The position numbers and the translations under genes are program-made. From the NCBI RefSeq assembly GCF_014192055.1, contig NZ_JACHXM010000002.1, positions 288,486 to 352,485 of the forward strand: a DNA stretch of 64,000 nucleotides, read 5' to 3'. Of this stretch, positions 1 to 9,951 are shown piece after piece (the first letter of the stretch is position 1; every line of letters begins with the position of its first letter). The notes beneath the pieces are model-generated. The model was not told the DNA's origin. It saw only the letters and a list, made by a program, of their open reading frames with translations, and ran no database searches. Source of the DNA: Halomonas organivorans. Its GTDB lineage: Bacteria; Pseudomonadota; Gammaproteobacteria; Pseudomonadales; Halomonadaceae.

Positions 1-415
1 GGTCGGCAGCATCGTGACCGCCGTGTCCCGCTTCGTCGCCATGCTCGTGGGCCGCGAAGGTAGCCCCCTCGCGGAAGTCGTAGCGGGTCAGGCCCGGCAC
101 CTCCAGCAGCGCGACCGCGTCGGAATCGCCGGCCAGGGTGTCGATGGAGCGTTCGAGCCAGGGGGTCAGTGCCGGCCCCACCCAGAACACCACCTCGGCC
201 CGATCCAGGCTCTCGGCCTCCGAGGGGCGCATCGAATAGCCATGGGGCGAGGCACCGGGCCGAATGACCATCTCAGGCGTGCCGAGATCCCCCATCACCT
301 GTGCCGCCAGGGCCTGCACCGGCGGAATGTCTACCGCCACCCGGGGCACGTCGGCGACCGCGAGGGTTGGAGCGGCAAGCAGCGTAAGCAGCAGTGGGCG
401 GGAACTGAGGGGCAT
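1..415 (-). CDS. znuA: Zinc ABC transporter periplasmic binding protein ZnuA (N-terminal part, cut by window edge)
   Basis: This is the first 138 codons of the high-affinity zinc-binding protein that delivers periplasmic Zn2+ to ZnuBC. The start at 415 is preceded by AAGGAG at good spacing. It gives a short signal peptide (MPLSSRPLLLTLLAAPTLAVA) and then a mature part beginning with a VAVDIPPVQALAAQVMG-like segment typical of cluster A-1 metal-binding proteins. The PHGYSMRPSEAESL stretch carries the first expected metal-ligand histidine. At the window edge a His-rich run (HEHGDEAGHGGHD) begins, which is the usual ZnuA charged loop. It diverges from znuCB across a Zur-like box. The C-terminal half lies outside the window. 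Confidence 0.9.
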   Translation of the reverse strand, partial: MPLSSRPLLLTLLAAPTLAVADVPRVAVDIPPVQALAAQVMGDLGTPEMVIRPGASPHGYSMRPSEAESLDRAEVVFWVGPALTPWLERSIDTLAGDSDAVALLEVPGLTRYDFREGATFAAHEHGDEAGHGGHDAAD

Positions 416-455
416 GACGCATCTCCTTGGTGGGATCCTTTATGGAAGCGATTAA

Positions 456-469
456 AATGTTATAACATA
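456..469. promoter_or_regulatory. Zur-like operator between znuA and znuCB
   Basis: A perfect 12-bp palindrome ATGTTATAACAT lies at 457-468, with flanking A residues on both sides. It sits in an AT-rich island of a GC-rich region, midway between the divergent znuA and znuC starts. The form (TGTTATA dyad) matches the gammaproteobacterial Zur box. A near-identical site occurs at 4817-4830 beside a second group of zinc-related genes, which strengthens the assignment. Binding itself is inferred. Confidence 0.8.
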
Positions 470-578
470 ACTATAATTGCAACCCTCAATCTCAGGACCA
501 CGCCATGACGAGCCGCCCCGCTGGCCCTCACGCTCTCATCGACCCGCATACGGCCGAACGGCCCTCACGGAGGTATCC

Positions 579-1295
579 ATGCCGCTGATCACCCTGCAAG
601 ACGTCGCGTTCTCGCGACGCGGCAATCACATCCTGCGTGGCATCGACCTCTCCCTGTCGAGCGGTGAGATCGTGACGGTCGTCGGCCCCAACGGCTCCGG
701 CAAGACCACCCTGATGAGGGTGATCATCGGCGCCCTGGCACCGACCCGCGGCACCCTCACACGTCGACCGGGCCTGTCCATCGGCTATGTGCCGCAGCGC
801 CTGCATATCGACGCCACGCTGCCGATGAGCGTGGCTCGCTTCATGGCCCTTCCAAGGCGCCACCCGGCCGACGCCGTACGCACCGCCCTCGAGCAGGCCG
901 GCGCCGATGGACTCGCCGAGCGACAGATGGCCACCCTGTCGGGCGGCCAGTTCCAGCGCGTGCTGCTGGCACACGCTCTGCTCGGCCACCCCGACCTGCT
1001 GATCCTCGACGAGGCCAATCAGGGCCTCGACCATCGCGCCACCGCGGCCTTCTATCGTCAGATCGAACGGGTGCGACGGGAGATCGGCTGCGCAGTGTTG
1101 ATGGTCAGCCACGAGCTGCACGCGGTGATGCAGGCCTCGGACCGGGTGATCTGCCTCAACGGCCATATCTGCTGCCAGGGCAGCCCCGAGACGGTGGCCG
1201 GCTCTCCGGCCTATCGCGACCTGCTCGGCCTCGACGAGTGCGACGCGGTGGGCTTCTACCGACATCATTCCTCTCCCGCGGAGGCCTCGGCATGA
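579..1295 (+). CDS. znuC: Zinc ABC transporter ATP-binding protein ZnuC
   Basis: This 238-residue cytoplasmic ATPase energises zinc import through ZnuB. Walker A (GPNGSGKTT) is at residues 36-44, the LSGGQ signature at 120-124 and Walker B (LLILDE) at 140-145. The H-loop histidine follows in MVSHELH. ATG 579 is chosen because CGGAGG precedes it and the homologous N-terminus (MPLITLQDV) begins there; the longer open frame upstream has no ribosome site. The stop overlaps the znuB start by four bases (ATGA), so the two are translationally coupled. Transcription probably starts at the shared Zur-controlled divergent promoter. Confidence 0.93.
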   Translation: MPLITLQDVAFSRRGNHILRGIDLSLSSGEIVTVVGPNGSGKTTLMRVIIGALAPTRGTLTRRPGLSIGYVPQRLHIDATLPMSVARFMALPRRHPADAVRTALEQAGADGLAERQMATLSGGQFQRVLLAHALLGHPDLLILDEANQGLDHRATAAFYRQIERVRREIGCAVLMVSHELHAVMQASDRVICLNGHICCQGSPETVAGSPAYRDLLGLDECDAVGFYRHHSSPAEASA

Positions 1296-2116
1296 TCCTC
1301 GACGACTTCCTGGTCCGCGCCGCGCTCGGCGGCACCGGCGTTGCCCTGGCGGCCGCCCCGCTCGGCTGCTTCGTGGTCTGGCGACGCATGGCCTACTTCG
1401 GCGACGCTACCGCCCACGCGGCCATTCTCGGGGTGGCGCTTTCCCTGGTACTTTCGACCTCGCTGTTTGCTGGCGTGCTGACGGTCTCGCTGCTGATGGC
1501 CCTGGCCGTGTCGGTACTGAGCGGTCGCGGCTATGCCATGGATACCCTGCTGGGGGTTATGGCCCACTCGGCACTGGCCTTCGGTCTGGTGGCCGTGTCC
1601 TTCGTCTCCGGCGTACGCATCGACCTGATGGGCTATCTGGTCGGCGACATCCTCGCGGTGAGCCGGACGGATCTGGCCATCATCTGGGGCGGCGCCCTGC
1701 TGGTGCTGGCCCTGCTCGCCTATCGCTGGTCGGCGCTGCTGACCGCCACGCTCAACCCCGATCTGGCCCATGCCGCCGGCCTCGACCCAAAGCGCGAACA
1801 GTTGGTGCTGACGCTGTGCCTGGCCATGGTGGTGGCGGTGGCCATCAAGGTGGTGGGCGTGCTGCTGATCGCCGCGCTGCTGATCATTCCCGCCGCCACG
1901 GCTCGACCATTCAGCCGTACCCCGGAACGCATGGCCCTGGTCGCGGCGGCCATCGGCATCCTCTCGGCCAACGGCGGTCTGGCCGCCGCCTATCGACTCG
2001 ACACGCCCACCGGCCCCACCATCGTCTGCCTGGCCACGCTGCTGTTCCTGGCGGCCAGCCTGGTCGGCCATCACCGCGGTCGAGCGGCGGCCTCTCGGGC
2101 GCCGAGCCCGCGCTGA
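1292..2116 (+). CDS. znuB: Zinc ABC transporter permease ZnuB
   Basis: This 274-residue inner-membrane permease belongs to the ABC-3 (metal) family and partners ZnuC and ZnuA in zinc uptake. Many hydrophobic segments are visible, and the conserved signature GDATAHAAILG near residue 40 is followed by SALAFGLVAVSF and VGVLLIAALLIIPAATA, all typical of ABC-3 permeases. The ATG lies inside the znuC stop (four-base overlap). The short C-terminal tail HHRGRAAASRAPSPR is hydrophilic and variable. The next gene, folE2, converges on it with a gap of about 45 bases. Confidence 0.92.
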   Translation: MILDDFLVRAALGGTGVALAAAPLGCFVVWRRMAYFGDATAHAAILGVALSLVLSTSLFAGVLTVSLLMALAVSVLSGRGYAMDTLLGVMAHSALAFGLVAVSFVSGVRIDLMGYLVGDILAVSRTDLAIIWGGALLVLALLAYRWSALLTATLNPDLAHAAGLDPKREQLVLTLCLAMVVAVAIKVVGVLLIAALLIIPAATARPFSRTPERMALVAAAIGILSANGGLAAAYRLDTPTGPTIVCLATLLFLAASLVGHHRGRAAASRAPSPR

Positions 2117-2160
2117 CCCTGCGCCGCCGGCATTCCCTGCATGCCGGCGGCGCAGGAGAC

Positions 2161-3065
2161 TCAGCCGGCCTGCCCGCCGGGCCAGTTCCACGCGCTACGC
2201 GCGACGGCGTCGTGGGCGTGCAGGCTCTCGGCGTGCACCACCCGCAGTCGAAAGCCGGCCACCCCGGGCTGCTCGCGCAGGGCGCGGTCCAGGCGCCGGG
2301 CGGCGTCCTCGCAGAACATCAGGTTCTGGCCGTTGGCCAGGGCGAAGGCCTGTTCGTCGACGCGCTTGACCGCCGTCTGCAGGGCGGTACCCAGGCTCGA
2401 CTCCACCCGGTCGATGACCTCGACCACGGGCAGGGACTCGGCATCGGGGGCCAACCGCAGCTCGAGATGCGCCTGGCTTCGCTGGCTGTGCGGGGTGGCG
2501 ACGATGCCCTGCTCGCTGCCCAGCCAGTCACGCATGGCCCGGAAACCGACGGCGTCTTGCTCGGCGAAATCACGATCGAAGCGTTCCTGTATCAGCTGGC
2601 GCGCCAGGGCCGCGGAGCAAGGGCAGGTCGAGGAGTAGCCGATGGAAAGCTCGAGCCGCGCCTCGAACCCCTGCGCCGTGAGCCGGCCACGCACTGCGAA
2701 GGGATAGGCCTTCCAACCCGCCAGCGGGCTGACCAGAGCGGGCCGGCGCAGCATGGCCTCCCCGCTCAGGTCGAGGAAGGCCTGCTGCGAGAGCCCGTGA
2801 TGGCTGTCGAGAAAGTGCGCCAGCACCTCATTCAGGCGCCCCGGAGTCAGCTCCCGGTCGGTCAGGCGCTCCAGGGCCAGATAGAGCCGCGACATGTGAA
2901 TGCCGCGTGCCTCGGGATCGTCCAGGCTGACGCCCGCATCGGCCCGGCCGGCCAGCGGGCGCCCCGCCACCTGCAGCGGCAGGTCGATGCCCTCCATGCC
3001 GACCCAGGAAAGGCGCCCCGGCTGATCGGCGGCGCCGTCGGCGATATCGATGAGAGACGTCGTCA

Positions 3066-3066
<1 letters not shown>
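2161..3066 (-). CDS. folE2: GTP cyclohydrolase FolE2 (type IB)
   Basis: This 301-residue enzyme forms 7,8-dihydroneopterin triphosphate from GTP, the first step of folate synthesis. It belongs to the COG1469 family, which replaces the strictly zinc-dependent FolE when zinc is scarce. The family hallmark YSSTCPCSAAL lies at about residues 144-154, with the catalytic cysteine of the family expected at C148. The N-terminal VGMEGIDLP is also typical. It is the last gene of zigA-folE2: its ATG shares one base with the zigA stop. Its placement behind dksA2 and zigA supports Zur control from 4817-4830. Confidence 0.93.
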
Positions 3067-4312
<1,246 letters not shown>

Positions 4313-4316
<4 letters not shown>

Positions 4317-4744
4317 CGGGCCTCTCCTCTTCGCTTGTGGTAATGGTGTTCCCGCTGTTCCTGATGCTGCTTGGCCTCGACGCAGAGTCTGGCGGTGGGA
4401 CGGAACATCAAGCGGGCCAGGCCGATCGGCTGCCCCGTTTCCTCGCAGTAGCCGTACTCGCCGTCATCCAGCCGGCGCAGCGCCGCGGCGATATTGCGCA
4501 GCAGGCGAGATTCACGATCCGCCTGGCGCAAGGCCAGCCGCATCTCCTCCTCGCCCGCCGCCTGATCGAGCTCGTCGCCGCCACGCTCATGGTGGGCGAT
4601 CGACTCACGGACCTCGCGAAGACGCGCTTCGATGGTCTCCCGCTCATCGTGTAGACGACACCGGAAGAAGGCCCGCTGCTCGTCGTCCATGTAGGCATCA
4701 TCGGACATCGCCAGCAGGCGACGCTCTTCTGCGCTGTATGCCAT
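4313..4744 (-). CDS. dksA2: DksA2-like transcription factor with two-cysteine (zinc-independent) finger
   Basis: This 143-residue DksA/TraR protein should bind the RNA polymerase secondary channel and support the ppGpp response. A long helical coiled coil (about residues 20-90) precedes the finger, which reads C100-x2-T103 ... C121-x2-A124. Two of the four zinc ligands are therefore Thr and Ala. That C-T-C-A pattern is the known signature of Pseudomonas DksA2, which works without zinc and is Zur-repressed. It is the first gene of the dksA2-zigA-folE2 operon, close to the Zur-like box at 4817-4830. A canonical four-Cys DksA is expected elsewhere in the genome. Confidence 0.9.
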
Positions 4745-4816
4745 CTCGGTCTCTCTCCTGGCGTTGGAAGGCGAAGGGGTCGGTCGCTATCAGGGAGCTT
4801 TCAAGCCGAAGAAAGA

Positions 4817-4830
4817 TACGTTATAACATA
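4817..4830. promoter_or_regulatory. Zur-like operator between dksA2 and the DUF1826 gene
   Basis: TACGTTATAACATA is a dyad with one mismatch around the central GTTATAAC. It shares the TTATAACAT core with the site at 456-469. It lies in the divergent intergenic space, 73 bases before the dksA2 start and about 40 before the plus-strand gene, so it can control both. Identity as a Zur box rests on the similarity and on the zinc-related products on either side. Confidence 0.78.
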
Positions 4831-4871
4831 CCAATAAAGCAACCTACCTTCCGTTCCGTCAGGAGTCTGCG

Positions 4872-5534
4872 ATGCCGATGGCCGCCGCCCCACCCCTCCC
4901 CGATGACCTCGATGCCCCGCCCCATTGGGCGGAAGGCGGCGGCATCGAGGTGCTGCCGCGGATCTTCGAGGACGCCATCACCCTCGCGGTGCTGCGCCGA
5001 CCGCTGTCCAGCGACCTGCTGGCCGGCGCCCTGGCTCAGATGCGCGCCAAGCGCCCGCTGTCGTTCTCCTGGCGCGGCGCACCGGGCGATGCGCTACGCG
5101 CCGACCTGCTCGCGACGCTGCACGCACCCGGCGTCTCGGGCCCGCTGGTGGAAGACATCGCGACCCTGGCCGAGGCCATGGCCTTCCTCTTCGACACCGA
5201 CAGCGTGGGTCTGCGCCTGCGTGTCCTCGACGCTCCCATGTGCCCGCGCTTTCACTGTGACAACCTGCCGGTACGGCTGGTCACGACCTACTTGGGGCCA
5301 GGCAGCGAATGGCTGCCCGAGACGGCGGTAAACCGCGACGGACTCGGCGCGCCTCGTCCCGACAAGCCGCCGATCGTGACGGAGGACGGCGCCATCCGCC
5401 GGCTGGAGGCAGGCGACGTAGCGCTGCTCAAGGGCAGTGGCTGGGTCGGCAACGAGACCCGCGGCCTGGTGCATCGCAGCCCGGCGCTGGAGGCTGGCCA
5501 GCCACGACTGTTGATGAGCATCGACCCCGCTTGA
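4872..5534 (+). CDS. DUF1826 family protein, putative zinc-responsive
   Basis: This 220-residue soluble protein appears to belong to the DUF1826 family, whose members often sit beside COG0523 GTPases; the family assignment is from recall. Visible features include APMCPRFHCDNLPVRLVTTY (residues about 115-134), with one Cys and one His spaced as a possible metal site, and the C-terminal NETRGLVHRSP. These H-x-D and VHRSP elements recall a cupin or 2-oxoglutarate-oxygenase-like fold, but that is only a guess. AGGAGT precedes ATG 4872. It diverges from dksA2 over a Zur-like box. Function is unknown; a role in zinc homeostasis is inferred from position. Confidence 0.7.
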   Translation: MPMAAAPPLPDDLDAPPHWAEGGGIEVLPRIFEDAITLAVLRRPLSSDLLAGALAQMRAKRPLSFSWRGAPGDALRADLLATLHAPGVSGPLVEDIATLAEAMAFLFDTDSVGLRLRVLDAPMCPRFHCDNLPVRLVTTYLGPGSEWLPETAVNRDGLGAPRPDKPPIVTEDGAIRRLEAGDVALLKGSGWVGNETRGLVHRSPALEAGQPRLLMSIDPA

Positions 5535-5549
5535 GGCGGGTCGGGGGGC

Positions 5550-6110
5550 CTACTCGAACATCCAGCGCGACACCAGACGCACGACACGCGGCATGACCAC
5601 ATAGATCACCAGGGCCACGACGGTGGCCGCGATGAGGCCCTGCCGCACTCCCCAGGTAGCCAACGCCGGCTGAACGGCAAACAGCGGCTGCCAGAACAGC
5701 GGTACCAGCATGGTGAGCGGCCAGATCACGGCGGTGGTCACCAGCCACTGCTTCCAGCGAACCGGCTGCTTGGCCGTCGAGGTCGACGGCGTGAACCAGT
5801 AGTCGATACCGCTGTGGATCTCGATCGTTTCCTTGCGCTGCAGGGAGGGCAGGATCTCGTCGAGCAGCCGACGACGCTCGTCTGAGTGTCGCCAGCGCTC
5901 GGCCTGCTCCTCCGAAGCGAAGCGCACCGCGATCTCGTAGTCACAGCCATCCGCCGGGGGCCTCAGCACGTGCACGCCCTGGTGCCCACAGTAGCGTCCT
6001 GCCACATCGATGATGCGGCGCAGCCAGCCCTCGTAGTGCGCTCGAGCCTCCGGCCGCACGCGATGCTGAATGCGAATGGTGACGCTATCGCCCGACGGGG
6101 TCTCGGTCAT
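5550..6110 (-). CDS. ABM-domain protein with C-terminal membrane segments
   Basis: This 186-residue protein has an N-terminal antibiotic-biosynthesis-monooxygenase-like ferredoxin fold (residues about 8-95: TIRIQHRVRPEARAHYEGWL, then GHQGVHVLRP). A C-terminal membrane part follows with two hydrophobic segments (WLVTTAVIWPLTMLVPLF and GLIAATVVALVIYVVM). This layout matches a family of uncharacterised proteins related to COG3224. ATG 6110 is preferred over an in-frame TTG at 6155, because the upstream part encodes a repetitive stretch from a 17-bp near-tandem repeat around 6125-6155. The substrate is unknown; it may act on quinone-like compounds, as the neighbouring pirins do. Confidence 0.65.
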   Translation of the reverse strand: MTETPSGDSVTIRIQHRVRPEARAHYEGWLRRIIDVAGRYCGHQGVHVLRPPADGCDYEIAVRFASEEQAERWRHSDERRRLLDEILPSLQRKETIEIHSGIDYWFTPSTSTAKQPVRWKQWLVTTAVIWPLTMLVPLFWQPLFAVQPALATWGVRQGLIAATVVALVIYVVMPRVVRLVSRWMFE

Positions 6111-6165
6111 GGGCAAGCCTTCTGTCGATAAATGACTTCTTTCGATAAATGACAAGGGGGACCGA

Positions 6166-7107
6166 TCAGGCCTTCCAGGGCAGCGGCGGCGGCATCAGCG
6201 GCTCGCCATCGTAGTCGGGAATGTGGCCGAAGCGCTCGCTGCCGGCCTCCCAGTCGCGCTGGGCTTCAGCGATCTCGGCCTTGCTGTGGCCGACGAAGTT
6301 CCACCAGATCAGGATCTCTTCGCCCAGCGGCTCGCCTCCGATCAGGATGGCCCGGCCGCCGGCGGAAAGCGCCAGGGTGACGGCTTCGCGTCCCCGCCCC
6401 AGATAGGCCAGTTCATTGGCGACGAAGGTCTCTCCCTCGATGTCGATCTCCCCCTCCAGGGGAAGCACGCCGTACTCGAAGTCCTCGCGCAGCGAGAGCT
6501 CGATGCTGCTCGCCCCTGGGTTGGCCAGGTCCAGGCCGACCAGCGGTGAAAAGGCCAGCGTCGGGGCGCGACGGCCGGCAAACTCGCCGACGAGCAGGGT
6601 GAAATCGACGCCATCCTCCTGCCAGTTCGGCAGATCGGGATAGTGATCGAAGCGCGGGTCGGTGCGCCGGTCGGCCTCGGGCAGGGCGATCCACAGCTGG
6701 GCGGCGTGAAGATGGGTCTCGCCGGTCACCGACTCCTCGGTGTGGCTGATGCCGCGACCTGCGGTCATCAGATTGACCTGGCCAGGGCGAATCACCTGTC
6801 GGTTGCCGAGGCTGTCCCGGTGCAGCACTTCGCCCTCGATCATCCAGGTGAAGGTCTGCAGACCGATATGCGGATGAGGGCCGACCCGCAGGCCGCGGGA
6901 GTCGCCCTTGAACACGCTGGGACCGGCATGGTCGAGGAAGCACCAGGCCCCCACCAGGCGACGATGGCGAGACGGCAACACCCGATTGACCGGGATGCCG
7001 CCGACGTCGGCGGTGCGCGGCGGCACGTGCTGGACCTGGCGCTTGCCGTCGACGATCGGACAGTCGAGCGAGGACTGCGGCTCGGGGTCCTGAATCAAGC
7101 TGCTCAT
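6166..7107 (-). CDS. Pirin family protein (first of two)
   Basis: This 313-residue bicupin of the pirin family contains the conserved VGPHPHIGLQTFTWMIEGEVLH block in the N-terminal cupin, carrying the metal-ligand histidines, and later MTAGRGISHTEES. Pirins bind iron, and some (YhaK, YhhW-like) act as quercetinase-type dioxygenases or redox-sensing regulators. ATG 7107 follows AGGAGA; the longer frame to 7164 has no good start. It is the last gene of a minus-strand run pirin-isochorismatase-pirin. A C-terminal RDWEAGSERFGHIPDYDGEPL tail is typical of bacterial pirins. Confidence 0.85.
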   Translation of the reverse strand: MSSLIQDPEPQSSLDCPIVDGKRQVQHVPPRTADVGGIPVNRVLPSRHRRLVGAWCFLDHAGPSVFKGDSRGLRVGPHPHIGLQTFTWMIEGEVLHRDSLGNRQVIRPGQVNLMTAGRGISHTEESVTGETHLHAAQLWIALPEADRRTDPRFDHYPDLPNWQEDGVDFTLLVGEFAGRRAPTLAFSPLVGLDLANPGASSIELSLREDFEYGVLPLEGEIDIEGETFVANELAYLGRGREAVTLALSAGGRAILIGGEPLGEEILIWWNFVGHSKAEIAEAQRDWEAGSERFGHIPDYDGEPLMPPPLPWKA

Positions 7108-7167
7108 GGGCGATATCTCCTGCGTGGATAGCGAGACGGCTCGGCCCCGCGGGCCGAGCCGCACGAA

Positions 7168-7791
7168 TCAGCTGCGCGCCTGCTGAGCATAGCTCTGCAT
7201 CAGGTTGGCGTACGCCGGCAGATGGCCGGCCAGCAGGCCGCCGAAGCCCTCGATGTCGTTGCGCCAGTCGCGATGCAGCTCGCAGCCGACGCCGAACCAG
7301 GTCATCAACTGGGCACCGGCCTGAGACATGCGATCCCAGGAGGCGTCGCGGGTGGTCTGGTTGAAGGTGCCGGAAGCGTCGGTGACCACGAAGACGTCAA
7401 AGCCTTCCTCGAGGGCGGAAAGCGCCGGAAAGGCCACGCAGACTTCGGTGACCACGCCGGCGATCAACAGCTGCTTCTTGCCGGTGGCCTTGACCGCGGC
7501 GACGAAGTCCTCGTTGTCCCAGGCATTGATCTGGCCGGGGCGCGCGAAGTAAGGGGCATCCGGAAACATCTCCTTGAGCTCCGGCACCATGGGCCCGTTG
7601 GGTCCGTCCTCGAAGCTGGTGGTGAGGATGGTGGGAATATCGAAGAACCTGGCGATGTCGGCCAGCGCCAGCACATTGTTCTTGAACTCATCCGGGCTGA
7701 AGTCACGCACCAGGGACAGCAGGCCGGCCTGGTGGTCGACCATCAGCAGTGCCACATCGTCCTTGTTCAGGCGGTGGTAGGTGAAGGACAT
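7168..7791 (-). CDS. Isochorismatase-family cysteine hydrolase (YcaC-like)
   Basis: This 207-residue hydrolase has the isochorismatase fold. The catalytic aspartate is in LLMVDHQAG (D19) and the nucleophile is C118 in GVVTEVCVAFPA, preceded by the usual cis-peptide VT. Length and sequence (DKNDVALLMVDHQ-like start, GQINAWDNEDFV) resemble YcaC and related hydrolases of unsettled substrate. The start at 7791 follows a GAGAGCGAT-type ribosome site. It lies between two pirin genes with gaps of about 60-75 bases and is probably cotranscribed with them under the divergent LysR regulator. Confidence 0.85.
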   Translation of the reverse strand: MSFTYHRLNKDDVALLMVDHQAGLLSLVRDFSPDEFKNNVLALADIARFFDIPTILTTSFEDGPNGPMVPELKEMFPDAPYFARPGQINAWDNEDFVAAVKATGKKQLLIAGVVTEVCVAFPALSALEEGFDVFVVTDASGTFNQTTRDASWDRMSQAGAQLMTWFGVGCELHRDWRNDIEGFGGLLAGHLPAYANLMQSYAQQARS

Positions 7792-7867
7792 GATCGCTCT
7801 CCTATTGCATCGAGGGATAACCCGGCGGCTCGGCCGCCGGGATCGAACGCCAGCGGACATAACCTCG

Positions 7868-8737
7868 CTAGCCGTTCAAGGCGCCGTACTTCCCACGCTG
7901 GAAGTCGGCGAAGGCTTGGCGGATCTGCTCTTCGCGGTTCATCACGAAGGGACCGTATCCGACCACCGGTTCGTCGATGGGCTCGCCGCTGAGCAGCAGC
8001 AGCTTGGCGTCGTTGTTGGCCTCCAGATACAGCTCGTGGCCTTGGCGCTCGAAGGCCACCACGGCCTCGTCACGCACGATGGTCTCGCCGTTGACCTGCA
8101 CGGTGCCCTCCAGCACCACCAGCAGGGTGGTATGGCCGTCCGGCACTGGCAGCACCGCGTCGCCGCCCGCCGCGAGACGTACGTCCCACAGCTCGATAGG
8201 CGTGAAGGTCCGGGCCGGTCCCTCATGTCCAAGATAGTTTCCCGCTACCACGCGGACGTGCCCGGCCGCGTCATTCAGCGGAACCGTCGGAATCGCACCG
8301 TCGAGCAGCGTCTGATAGGCCGCCGGAGCATCCTTGTCGCGAGCCGGCAGGTTGACCCATAGCTGCACCATTTCCAGTCGTCCGCCTCGCTCGGTGAAGG
8401 CCCGGGAGTGGAACTCCTCGTGGACGATGCCGGCCCCGGCGGTCATCCACTGCACGTCTCCCTCGCCGATCCTGCCGCCGCTACCGGTGGAGTCGCGATG
8501 CTCCAGCTCCCCCTCGTAGACCAGGGTCACCGTTTCGAAGCCGCGGTGGGGATGCTGGCCCACGCCGCGCGGCCGCTTGGCCGGCTTGAAGGTATGCGGG
8601 CCGGCGTGATCCAGCATCAGGAAGGGGCTGAGATGCTCGGCGCCCATGCGGTCGTAGGTGAACAGGGAACGTACCGGGAAGCCGTCGCCGACCCAGTGAC
8701 CGTGGGGGGCACCGTATATGGCTTGGATCTGCTTCAT
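7868..8737 (-). CDS. Pirin family protein (second of two)
   Basis: This 289-residue pirin carries GVGQHPHRGFETVTLVYEGE, with the HPHRGFET motif holding two metal-ligand histidines, and MTAGAGIVHEEFHS, with further ligands. It starts at ATG 8737, preceded by CAGGAGCCTG. Sequence divergence from the pirin at 6166-7107 indicates an old duplication, not a recent one. It is the promoter-proximal gene of the operon and diverges from the LysR gene, with an inverted repeat between them. Likely quercetinase-like or a redox regulator; the substrate cannot be read from sequence. Confidence 0.87.
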   Translation of the reverse strand: MKQIQAIYGAPHGHWVGDGFPVRSLFTYDRMGAEHLSPFLMLDHAGPHTFKPAKRPRGVGQHPHRGFETVTLVYEGELEHRDSTGSGGRIGEGDVQWMTAGAGIVHEEFHSRAFTERGGRLEMVQLWVNLPARDKDAPAAYQTLLDGAIPTVPLNDAAGHVRVVAGNYLGHEGPARTFTPIELWDVRLAAGGDAVLPVPDGHTTLLVVLEGTVQVNGETIVRDEAVVAFERQGHELYLEANNDAKLLLLSGEPIDEPVVGYGPFVMNREEQIRQAFADFQRGKYGALNG

Positions 8738-8794
8738 GGTCAGGCTCCTGTGGGCAGGAAGGGCGCGCTGGCCCGATGCAGAAAGCCTATGAGA

Positions 8795-8839
8795 GGAACG
8801 CTGGATCGGCTAGATGGTAGAATTCACACACTGCGTTCC
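8795..8839. promoter_or_regulatory. Divergent pirin-operon/LysR control region with inverted arms
   Basis: GGAACGC (8795-8801) and GCGTTCC (8833-8839) are exact inverted copies separated by 31 bases in the 119-base gap between the pirin operon and the LysR gene. A possible -10 element TAGAAT lies at 8818-8823. Wide-spaced arms of this kind suit a LysR tetramer. The role as regulator site is inferred. Confidence 0.4.
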
Positions 8840-8856
8840 ATATACAGGACGATAGA

Positions 8857-9807
8857 ATGCGAGACCTCAATGACCTCTATTACTTCGTCCAGGTGGTGGA
8901 CCATGCCGGCTTCGCACCCGCGGGCCGCGCCCTGGGCATCCCCAAGTCGAAGCTGAGCCGACGCATCGCTCAGTTGGAAGAACGCCTGGGAACGCGCCTG
9001 GTGAACCGCTCCACGCGCCACTTCTCGGTGACCGAACTGGGCCAGGCCTACTACCGGCACTGCGTGGCCATGCTGGTGGAGGCCGAAGCCGCCGAGGAGC
9101 TGATCGAGCGTCACCGAACGGAACCCCAGGGCAACGTGCGCCTCAGCTGCTCCCCCAGCGTGCTGCACTACCTGATCACGCCGCTGCTGGTGCGCTTCAT
9201 GACCCAGTGCCCCAAGGTCAACGTCCAGGTGGAGGCCACCAGCCGACGCGTCGACGTGGTCAAGGAGGGCTTCGACCTGGCCATCCGCATTCGTTTCCCG
9301 CCGCTGGAGGACAGCGACCTGACCATGAAGGTCCTCGCCCAGAGCCCCCAGCGGCTGATGGCCGCCCCGGCGCTGTTCGAGACTCACCCCCGACCGAGGG
9401 TGCCCGCCGACCTGTCTCGACTGCCGAGCCTGGACTTCGAACAGTACGTCGGACAGCACTGCTGGGACCTGGTCGGCCCGGACGGGGCGAGCGCCCGGAT
9501 CCAGCACCGTCCGCGCCTGGTCACCGACAGCGCCGAGACGCTGCACGAGGCGGCCCTGGCGGGAATGGGCGTGGTCAAGCTGGCGCTGCTGGTCGGCGGA
9601 TGCGACCTGGCCGCCGGTCGACTGATCGACGTGCTGCCGGGGTGGTCGCCGCGGGGCGGCATCCTGCATGCGGTCTTTCCATCCCGGCGAGGGCTGTTGC
9701 CCTCGGTGCGGGCCCTGCTGGACTTCCTCGACGCGAACATCGAGGCCGAGGACGTGGCGACCCGGTTCCCGGAACTGAACGACAACGAGACCTCGCCTGC
9801 ATCATGA
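8857..9807 (+). CDS. LysR-family transcriptional regulator
   Basis: This 316-residue LTTR has its helix-turn-helix at residues about 4-62 (LNDLYYFVQVVDHAGFAPAG, then KSKLSRRIAQLEERLGTRL). A periplasmic-binding-like effector domain follows from about residue 90. Divergent placement from pirin-isochorismatase-pirin makes that operon the likely target. The subfamily (DLNDLYYFVQVV start, NRSTR, TEPQGNVRLSCS) resembles regulators of quinone or aromatic-stress genes such as QhpR- or DhcR-type proteins, but the inducer cannot be told. Confidence 0.88.
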   Translation: MRDLNDLYYFVQVVDHAGFAPAGRALGIPKSKLSRRIAQLEERLGTRLVNRSTRHFSVTELGQAYYRHCVAMLVEAEAAEELIERHRTEPQGNVRLSCSPSVLHYLITPLLVRFMTQCPKVNVQVEATSRRVDVVKEGFDLAIRIRFPPLEDSDLTMKVLAQSPQRLMAAPALFETHPRPRVPADLSRLPSLDFEQYVGQHCWDLVGPDGASARIQHRPRLVTDSAETLHEAALAGMGVVKLALLVGGCDLAAGRLIDVLPGWSPRGGILHAVFPSRRGLLPSVRALLDFLDANIEAEDVATRFPELNDNETSPAS

Positions 9808-9951
9808 CGGCCGGCAAGATGAAAACATCGCGAGATCCGATGCCAGCGAACCCATTAAGCTGAAATCGACGACATCCACGCACGATGCACGGCTGCCCAA
9901 GCCCACCCTCGCGACGCTGCCTGTCGATCATGACTCGGTGAGGGCATATCC

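Noticed and set aside
528..1268. Long minus-strand open frame opposite znuC
   Set aside because: It is the shadow of znuC. Composition is dominated by His, Arg, Gly and Ala with no domain, and the plus strand holds intact ABC motifs.
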